This document shows positions 1 to 5,000 of a DNA stretch of 5,000 bases, piece after piece; within the stretch, counting starts at the first letter, position 1; each line of letters starts with the position of its first letter. Under the pieces are notes generated by a model. That model ran no database searches. It was given only the letters and a program-made list of their open reading frames with translations, and was not told the origin of the DNA. The stretch is from Neisseriaceae bacterium (lineage in GTDB: Bacteria > Pseudomonadota > Gammaproteobacteria > Burkholderiales > UBA11063): the NCBI GenBank assembly GCA_947441745.1, contig CANEUJ010000108.1:1-5000 (forward strand). The letters run 5' to 3'. The translations under genes were made by a program, and so were the position numbers.

Positions 1-1
1 A

Positions 2-160
2 AATATTAATAGCAAACCTAATCTAAATTTCCTTCAGCATCGTGTTTTTGTCGAGGACAATTTTTCTGTCATTCCAAACATAAACATTTTGCTGTTTCGA
101 TACGAGTTTGGAATCCATGTACTAATAATAAAAAATAAGCTCTACTCTTCGATCGCATAA
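2..160 (+). CDS. C-terminal end of an unrecognised protein entering from the left edge (uncertain)
   Basis: A reading frame is open from the first bases of the window for 52 codons and stops at TAA 158-160. It contains no ATG, so if real it is the 3' end of a gene starting to the left. The translated end includes FRYEFGIHVLII followed by KNKLYSSIA, mildly hydrophobic near the end, and I do not recognise a family. It overlaps the region where the neighbouring regulator remnant loses its homology, so it may be the gene that replaced that regulator's 5' half, or a chance open frame. An open run of this length is moderately unlikely but not rare in AT-rich DNA. Confidence 0.25.
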   Translation, partial: NINSKPNLNFLQHRVFVEDNFSVIPNINILLFRYEFGIHVLIIKNKLYSSIA

Positions 161-177
161 GTGTATTTTACTGTTGT

Positions 178-882
178 AGATTTCGTTCGCCAATATTAAT
201 TATTGATGATAGAGAAGCTCATGGCACTTTGATTAATCAGTTAGATGAAACTATGGCGTGGTTTAAAGAACGCCTCGAAACAGAATTTATTATTACAGGA
301 AACCCACAACGCGAAGTTCGCTGGGAATATCCCCTAGATGCCATTCGTGAGGCTACCATAAATATTTTATGCCATCGCGACTATACTAGCCTTGCTCATA
401 GCCAAATTCGACTCTATGATGATAAATTAGAGTTCTGGAATTCTGGAACTTTACCAGTTACATTAACTCCAGAATTACTTTTGGTTGAACATGATTCAAT
501 GCCTCGAAATAATAAAATCGCAGATGCATTCTTCTATATGGGGCTAATTGAACAATGGGGAAGCGGAACAACTAGAATAGCTCATGAATTACAAGCGTAT
601 GGCTACCCCTTACCCCAATTCAAGGTTGAATTAGGGCACTTTAGGCTTAGCTTCCACCGCACTTCATACGCAGAAGATTTATTGAAAAAAACTAATCTAA
701 ATGAACGGCAGCTTAAAGTTGTAGCATACTTAAAAAATAATGATGCTATTTCAAATCTTGAGTATCAAAAAATTGCTGAAGTTTCTAATAGAACAGCAGC
801 ACGCGAACTAAAAGAGTTAAAAGAAAAAGGAATCGTAGTATCAAATGGTTCAGGTAGGTCTATTACGTATAAACTTAAATAA
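178..882 (+). pseudogene. 5'-truncated AlbA_2/HATPase_c_4 family ATP-binding transcriptional regulator
   Basis: This is the C-terminal half of the regulator family often named ATP-binding protein or RecG-like putative transcriptional regulator. The first usable start is TTG 229, giving 217 residues. Numbered from it, the divergent GHKL-type ATPase domain (HATPase_c_4) spans about 28-145, with the N-box REATINILCHRDY (39-52; E41, N45, H49-R50-D51), the loop FWNSGTLP (69-76) and the glycine motif GLIEQWGSGTTRI (105-117). A winged-helix segment follows at about 157-217, ending at TAA 880-882. The same frame remains open upstream to 139 and reads RFRSPILIIDDREAHG from 178, which looks like the family's conserved stretch before the ATPase domain, so the TTG falls inside conserved sequence. 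There is no ATG, GTG or TTG between 139 and 228. Family members are usually about 400-500 residues with an N-terminal AlbA_2 (Schlafen-like) DNA-binding domain, which is absent here. I read it as a remnant; a short translated protein from TTG 229, with AGAGAAG at 211-217, cannot be excluded. Confidence 0.75.
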
Positions 883-920
883 TCACGCCAATCACGCCAT
901 AATCACGCCATAATCACGCC
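881..920. repeat. Tandem array of four AATCACGCC units
   Basis: Identical 9-mers AATCACGCC lie at 881-889, 890-898, 901-909 and 912-920. The first two abut (9-bp period) and the later ones are separated by AT (11-bp period, unit AATCACGCCAT). The array begins inside the stop codon of the regulator remnant. Read from 881 it encodes Asn-His-Ala-Asn-His-Ala-Ile-Ile-Thr-Pro and then a stop at 911-913, which is one base out of the regulator's frame. It may be a slippage-expanded minisatellite or a relic of a low-complexity protein tail. Confidence 0.85.
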
Positions 921-982
921 AAGATGATAATTTGGTGCAGTGTATATTTTAATCGGGATTGTATGACGTGAGAAATATTAGG

Positions 983-3715
983 TTATGTATCTAGACAATT
1001 AAGAATCACCTCAGCTAGAGACAAGTAAGTTTTTTTGCCATAATAAGACAGTCCTATTTGGCAATTACGATTGAAGGTAACCCCAATCTCGCATTCAGTT
1101 ATTTGCTCAGAAAGTCCGTTTAAGGCACTTTGGTTGAGTTTTGGCATTTGAAAACCTTTGTTTCCAGCAAATCCACAGCAGTAGATATCAACTGGCGTGA
1201 TTACTTGGTGGGCACATTGCTTCAAAATATCCATGATTTGTTGTTCCTTACCAAGTTTTCTGGTGCTACAATCAATATGAAGAGCTAGTTTGGTATGTTT
1301 TTTATTTAGGTTTAGCTTATCTAAATTCTGATGGATAAAACTAATACTATCGATAATATTACTCGAAGAGCCCATTGCTGTATATAAGCAGCTACTATTA
1401 TCCATAATGCAGGTAACATTACTAATAGCATTTTGTAATTCTTCTGCCTTTATTTTGCTACCTGCCTCATCGCTTTTTGAAGAAAATACTTGACCGCAAC
1501 ATAAGTTTTCTAGATTCTCTGGGTAAGTAATATCATACCCCAGTTTTTTGATTAATTTCTGAAGTGCATTGTCAGTACTAGTAGCACTATTATCCCCAAA
1601 AATTCGATTGTTACAAGTTGGGAAATACATTATCTGGGGTTTTTCAGACAAGGTATCGCTTATAAATTTTGCCCTTTGTGATTTGGGGGTTGTCGGTAGA
1701 TAAACTGGCAGTATTGGTATTACTTTTTTTAAATTTTTACTTATAGTATAGGTTTGGTTACGCCCAATAATTTTGGCTACAAAATTACCTAAACCAAGAA
1801 ACTTACGATTGAGACTTATAAAAGCACTAAAATGATTACTCCAGTAACTCACTCGCTGTAGTTTTAATTCTTTAATAAAACTACCAGTATCAATCCCAAC
1901 AGGGCATTTGGTCTTACATAATCCAGTAGTTGCACAGCTGTCAACTCCATAATATTCATATTGACGTTTAAAATGATTGTATTCGTGTACAAGATTATCT
2001 TTTTGTAATTGTTTCATCCTACGATAAGTTGTTATCCGTTGGCGTGGAGTTAGAGTTAGATTTTTGGACGGACAAACTGTTTCACAAAAACCACATTCTA
2101 TACAACTATCTATTGTACTATCAGCTTCATTTAGTTTTTTGAGGTTTTCTAGATGTAAATTGGGATTATTAGTTAGTTTTACATCTGGGTTAAGAATACC
2201 CAAAGGATCAAGTAGATTTTTAATTTGCCACATGATTTTATATAATAAAGCACCCCATTCTAGTTCTGCAAATGGTGCGATATTTCTACCGCTTCCATGT
2301 TCAGCCTTTAATGAACCTTGATATTTAACAGCTACCAGATTACATATTTTTTCCATAAATCTTTTGTAATTATCTACTTCAATCTTTTTATCAAAACTAG
2401 GCGTAAATACAAAATGAATATTCCCCGCTAGAATATGTCCAAATATAGAAGCATTAGCATAATTATGTTCGATAAATAATTGCCGTAAATCATTAACCAA
2501 GTCTGGTAATTGATGAATATTAACCGCCATATCTTCTAAAACCACATTACTACCTTTAGCTCTAGCTCCACCAACTGTTGTAAATATACCTTTACGTAGA
2601 CTCCATAAATCATTATACGTTATCTCATCTCGGGTAAATTTAACTGCAATATCTATTGATTGAGAAGTAATTAAGTTTTCAGTAAGAGCAATCCTACTTT
2701 CTAATTCAAGTAAGTTTGAACCTGATAGTTCCATTAGTATTGCGGAAGTGTCATTAGTTAAAGATGGTAAATATTTTTTGGCAACATCTAAATGTTTAAT
2801 CGAGTTTAATGAAGTTATATCCATTAGTTCAATTGCATCAATATTGGTTTTTGATAGATGCTCAGTAAGTGCGACTATTTCCACCAAGTTTTCACAAAAG
2901 ATAAGACTAACAGCCTTATATGGGTTATCAGGTACACAGTTATAGCAGATTTCACTAATAAAACCTAGAGTTCCTTCAGATCCAATCATTAAATGACTTA
3001 ATATATCAATAGGGTCATTAAAATCAAGAAAAGCATTTAGACTATACCCAGAAGTATTTTTGATTTTAAATTTATGTTTGATTAACTCACAAAGATTATT
3101 ATCACTTCTAATTTGTTCACGAATTGATATAATTCCATTGATTATACTTTTATTAGTATTTATAAAGTTTTGTCGACTATCTATATTTCTTGTATCTAGT
3201 GTACTTCCATTGGCTAGAATTAGTTTTATACCATCTAAAGTATTATAAGTATTTTTACTAGTACCACAACACATTCCACTTGAGTTATTTGCAGCAATCC
3301 CACCGATTTTACAAGCAGCTATTGAGGCTGGGTCAGGGCCAATTTTGGTAGCATATGGTTTTAGATATGAGTTAGCAGTTGCACCTATAATCCCTGGTTC
3401 AACGATTATTTTATGTCCATTATCCAAAATAGTATGTTTTTGCCAACTGCTATTGGATAAAACAACTAATACAGAATCGCTTAATGCTTGCCCTGAAACA
3501 CTAGTGCCTGCAGCTCTAAAAGTTATACTGATATTATAAGTATTAGCTAAAATAAGTAGCTTATGAACTTCATCATGATTGTCTACAAATACCACAAGCT
3601 TTGGGGTTAGTCTATACATACTAGCATCAGTACCATAAGCATAGCAAAGCATTGGGTCATCAATGATGCGTGAATTATCAATGTATTGTGCTAATTGCTG
3701 TTTAAATTTTTTCAC
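983..3715 (-). CDS. FAD/4Fe-4S respiratory D-lactate dehydrogenase (Dld-II type D-2-hydroxyacid dehydrogenase)
   Basis: Predicted to oxidise D-lactate to pyruvate and pass electrons through Fe-S centres to the respiratory chain at the inner membrane. Residues are numbered from GTG 3715 (910 aa). The FAD-binding PCMH domain has YGTDAS (27-32), FRAAGTSVSGQ (66-76), GPDPAS, GGIAANNSSG (138-147) and GSEGTLG (245-251). The catalytic half has the metal-ligand pattern H427-x6-H434 plus E472, followed by H473 in KAEHGSGR, as in D-2-hydroxyglutarate dehydrogenase. A ferredoxin-like part has CIECGFCETVCP (C538, C541, C544, C548) and CATTGLCKTKCP (C594, C600, C604). Two GlpC/HdrB-type cysteine-rich (CCG) modules follow, with CCG at 739-741 and 846-848. 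The size fits Dld-II proteins (about 930 aa); YdiJ, which acts on D-2-hydroxyglutarate, is longer but related, so the substrate is inferred. Start choice: the frame extends to TTG 3751, but GTG 3715 has GAGAAGAG (3723-3730 on the complement) 7 nt upstream, and the likely promoter places transcription start near 3750. No stop or frameshift interrupts it. Confidence 0.9.
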   Translation of the reverse strand: MKKFKQQLAQYIDNSRIIDDPMLCYAYGTDASMYRLTPKLVVFVDNHDEVHKLLILANTYNISITFRAAGTSVSGQALSDSVLVVLSNSSWQKHTILDNGHKIIVEPGIIGATANSYLKPYATKIGPDPASIAACKIGGIAANNSSGMCCGTSKNTYNTLDGIKLILANGSTLDTRNIDSRQNFINTNKSIINGIISIREQIRSDNNLCELIKHKFKIKNTSGYSLNAFLDFNDPIDILSHLMIGSEGTLGFISEICYNCVPDNPYKAVSLIFCENLVEIVALTEHLSKTNIDAIELMDITSLNSIKHLDVAKKYLPSLTNDTSAILMELSGSNLLELESRIALTENLITSQSIDIAVKFTRDEITYNDLWSLRKGIFTTVGGARAKGSNVVLEDMAVNIHQLPDLVNDLRQLFIEHNYANASIFGHILAGNIHFVFTPSFDKKIEVDNYKRFMEKICNLVAVKYQGSLKAEHGSGRNIAPFAELEWGALLYKIMWQIKNLLDPLGILNPDVKLTNNPNLHLENLKKLNEADSTIDSCIECGFCETVCPSKNLTLTPRQRITTYRRMKQLQKDNLVHEYNHFKRQYEYYGVDSCATTGLCKTKCPVGIDTGSFIKELKLQRVSYWSNHFSAFISLNRKFLGLGNFVAKIIGRNQTYTISKNLKKVIPILPVYLPTTPKSQRAKFISDTLSEKPQIMYFPTCNNRIFGDNSATSTDNALQKLIKKLGYDITYPENLENLCCGQVFSSKSDEAGSKIKAEELQNAISNVTCIMDNSSCLYTAMGSSSNIIDSISFIHQNLDKLNLNKKHTKLALHIDCSTRKLGKEQQIMDILKQCAHQVITPVDIYCCGFAGNKGFQMPKLNQSALNGLSEQITECEIGVTFNRNCQIGLSYYGKKTYLSLAEVILNCLDT

Positions 3716-3756
3716 TATTATGCTCTTCTCATTCAAAAAAGCTGCAAACAAAGATT

Positions 3757-3785
3757 ATTCTAGCATAAAATAGCGTTAGATAATA
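3757..3785 (-). promoter_or_regulatory. Candidate extended -10 promoter for the dehydrogenase gene
   Basis: On the minus strand TGC (3765-3763) directly precedes TAGAAT (3762-3757), a good match to an extended -10 element TGnTATAAT. A 17-nt spacer leads to TATTAT (3785-3780), a poor -35, which is tolerable with an extended -10. The expected transcript start is near 3750, leaving a 5' leader of about 35 nt before GTG 3715. The plus-strand promoter for the kinase must overlap this same stretch; the AT-rich run near 3778-3790 is a possible -10, but I see no convincing -35. Prediction from sequence only. Confidence 0.4.
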
Positions 3786-3824
3786 ATAAATGGAATGTGT
3801 TTCAATGTTGAGTATGGAGTGGCA

Positions 3825-4649
3825 ATGAATAATTACCTTATTGGCGTTGATGCTGGTGGCTCCAAAACCCATGCGGTTTTTTTTGATAAAGGTAGCCAAA
3901 GTTTTGCAGGTTCCGCTAATATCAGTAAAGGGATTGATATTGCCTATAATTCAATCACTACCGCGATTGATGAATTAATTACCGGTTATGATATAAAAAA
4001 CATACAAATTGGTATTGGAGTTGCAGGTTATTCAGTAGTTACTAATCGAGACTCCTTAGAGCAAAGACTGTTAAAAAAATACCCCAATCTAAAACTAGTA
4101 TCGGATTGTCATTTAGCTTGTTTGGCTGCCCATTCTGGACAAGATGGAGCTACTATAATTTGTGGTACTGGAGTTGTTGCTTACTCTATAAAAAATCGAG
4201 TTTATAATCAACTTGGTGGGTTTGGCTATCCTCACGGTGATTTGGGTGGCGGGGCGTGGCTTGGGCTTGAAGTATGTAAGCGAGTATGTAAGGCAATTGA
4301 TGATATAATTCCATGGTCTGATTTATTAAAGGCGGTGTATACTAAATTTGATAATAATAAAGATGAGTTTAAATATTGGCTACTTAGTGCAACACCTGGA
4401 GATTTGGCTAATATCGCACGTTCAAGTTTTATAGTTGATTTTCTTAAAACTGATATAAATGCAAAAGAAATATTCACACAAGGGATTAATGAGATACTTG
4501 GATATATAAAAGTACTTAAGAAAAATAATCTACCAATTAAATTAGTTGGTGGAGTAGCACTTTTTTATCTTGAAGGGATACAAAAAGAATACCCTGATAT
4601 AATGCTTAGTGATGTACCTCCTGTATTTGGCGTGAAATATTTGTTTTGA
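3825..4649 (+). CDS. BadF/BadG/BcrA/BcrD-type amino-sugar kinase (GlcNAc/MurNAc kinase-like)
   Basis: An ASKHA-fold kinase of 274 residues, expected to phosphorylate an amino sugar with ATP in the cytoplasm. Visible motifs: phosphate-1 loop GVDAGGSKTHAVFFD (7-21), IGVAGYS (64-70), the VSDCHLA segment whose D94 is the likely catalytic base (equivalent to Asp107 of human NAGK), phosphate-2 loop CGTGVVAYS (113-121), the conserved block LGGFGYPHGDLGGGAWLG (130-147), and the adenosine motif LVGGVA (240-245). The length is slightly below the usual 280-330 for the family, but all motifs are present. The frame extends to ATG 3795, but ATG 3825 is preferred: GGAG at 3816-3819 sits 5 nt upstream, and the residues before it (MCFNVEYGVA) are not family-like. 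The permease gene follows 10 nt after the stop, so the two form an operon. Kinases of this family act on GlcNAc, on GlcNAc and MurNAc (MurK of Clostridium acetobutylicum), or on glucosamine; the exact substrate cannot be read from sequence alone. Confidence 0.88.
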   Translation: MNNYLIGVDAGGSKTHAVFFDKGSQSFAGSANISKGIDIAYNSITTAIDELITGYDIKNIQIGIGVAGYSVVTNRDSLEQRLLKKYPNLKLVSDCHLACLAAHSGQDGATIICGTGVVAYSIKNRVYNQLGGFGYPHGDLGGGAWLGLEVCKRVCKAIDDIIPWSDLLKAVYTKFDNNKDEFKYWLLSATPGDLANIARSSFIVDFLKTDINAKEIFTQGINEILGYIKVLKKNNLPIKLVGGVALFYLEGIQKEYPDIMLSDVPPVFGVKYLF

Positions 4650-4659
4650 AAGAGGCAAA

Positions 4660-5000
4660 ATGCAAAGAAATTTACTTAAAATAGTGATCTTTATGACGGT
4701 ATGTTGTCTTAGTATGTTTGCATGCACCTTATCAACATTCATAATGCAGGCGGTTGCATACTATCATGTGTCAGCAACTAGTGCTGGAACATTAGAATCT
4801 TATCAAAATTTATCAATGATAGTTTTTATCCTTGGTTTATTTTCAGTAATCCTACGACTTGGTTATCGCTCATCTTTAATGCTAATAATCGGTATTATGG
4901 TTGTTATTGCAATACTTCTACCGATTGTTGATAGCTATATAATGCTAAAAATCTATCTAATTGGTCTAGGTCTGGTTTTTGTAGCTATGAAAGTTATACT
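4660..5000 (+). CDS. N-terminal part of an MFS-type permease, cut by the right edge
   Basis: An ATG at 4660 with AGAGG at 4651-4655 opens a frame that runs off the window after 113 codons. The start lies only 10 nt behind the kinase stop, so it is probably co-transcribed and translationally linked. The product is very hydrophobic: TM1 about residues 6-34, TM2 about 50-67, then a basic loop RLGYRSS (66-72) in the place of the MFS motif-A loop between TM2 and TM3, TM3 about 72-92 and the start of TM4 from about 95. The sequence HVSATSAGTLESYQNLSMIV (36-55) resembles the periplasmic loop into TM2 of MFS carriers, where the new helix starts after a 'vS...aG.l.s' pattern. Motif A is degenerate (no D-R-x-G-R-R). 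Substrate unknown; the adjacent kinase suggests a sugar or amino sugar. Another polytopic carrier family is possible because only four helices are visible. Confidence 0.75.
   Translation, partial: MQRNLLKIVIFMTVCCLSMFACTLSTFIMQAVAYYHVSATSAGTLESYQNLSMIVFILGLFSVILRLGYRSSLMLIIGIMVVIAILLPIVDSYIMLKIYLIGLGLVFVAMKVI

Noticed and set aside
1..177. CRISPR array around the Cas12a-like hairpin
   Set aside because: No second repeat is found at any plausible spacer distance, so there is no array in this window.
883..982. Bidirectional terminator between the convergent regulator remnant and dehydrogenase genes
   Set aside because: I looked for a stem followed by a T run on either strand. Only a 4-bp CCAA/TTGG pairing near 919-934 appears, without a T tract, which is not enough to call.
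1194..1202. GGCGTGATT, the reverse complement of the AATCACGCC repeat unit
   Set aside because: A single copy inside dehydrogenase codons about 270 bases away, with no extended similarity; probably chance.
2064..3539. Short plus-strand open frames at 2064-2321, 2748-2945, 3060-3248 and 3345-3539
   Set aside because: All lie antisense inside the dehydrogenase gene, whose minus-strand frame carries clear conserved motifs throughout. They have no family resemblance and are shadows.
3877..3884. Run of eight T inside the kinase gene as a phase-variation or slippage site
   Set aside because: It encodes Val-Phe-Phe in the beta-strand after the phosphate-1 loop (AVFFD), fits the family, and the frame is intact. 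Eight T is not unusual in AT-rich DNA.
4232..4742. Short minus-strand open frames at 4232-4477 and 4542-4742
   Set aside because: They are antisense to the kinase and the start of the permease, which have convincing motifs and ribosome binding sites.

Overview
The window comes from an AT-rich bacterial chromosome (GC judged by eye at a little over one third). The gene content points to a respiring Gram-negative proteobacterium: a long FAD/Fe-S respiratory D-2-hydroxyacid dehydrogenase, a BadF/BadG-type sugar kinase and an MFS transporter. AT-rich gammaproteobacteria of the Francisella kind, or AT-rich Neisseriales, would fit, but nothing here fixes the genus.

Layout. Positions 1-177 hold an open frame that enters from the left edge and stops at 160; I do not recognise it. 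From about 178 to 882 (+) lies the C-terminal half of an AlbA_2/HATPase_c_4 transcriptional regulator. Its homology runs upstream of the first possible start codon and its N-terminal DNA-binding half is missing, so I read it as a 5'-truncated remnant. Directly behind its stop is a small tandem array of four AATCACGCC units. Then comes a large minus-strand gene (983-3715), a Dld-II-type D-lactate dehydrogenase. Divergent from it, and sharing a short intergenic promoter region, is a plus-strand operon: a BadF/BadG-family amino-sugar kinase (3825-4649) followed 10 nt later by an MFS permease (4660 onward) cut by the right edge.

How the genes may work together (inference): a BadF-family kinase of the GlcNAc/MurNAc type with a permease would import and phosphorylate an amino sugar. 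If the sugar is MurNAc, the later MurQ etherase step releases D-lactate, which is the expected substrate of the divergent dehydrogenase. The right half of the window would then be a peptidoglycan-sugar salvage locus with its own D-lactate disposal. The left part is a decayed or accessory region, and I could not find an intact defence or mobile system in it.
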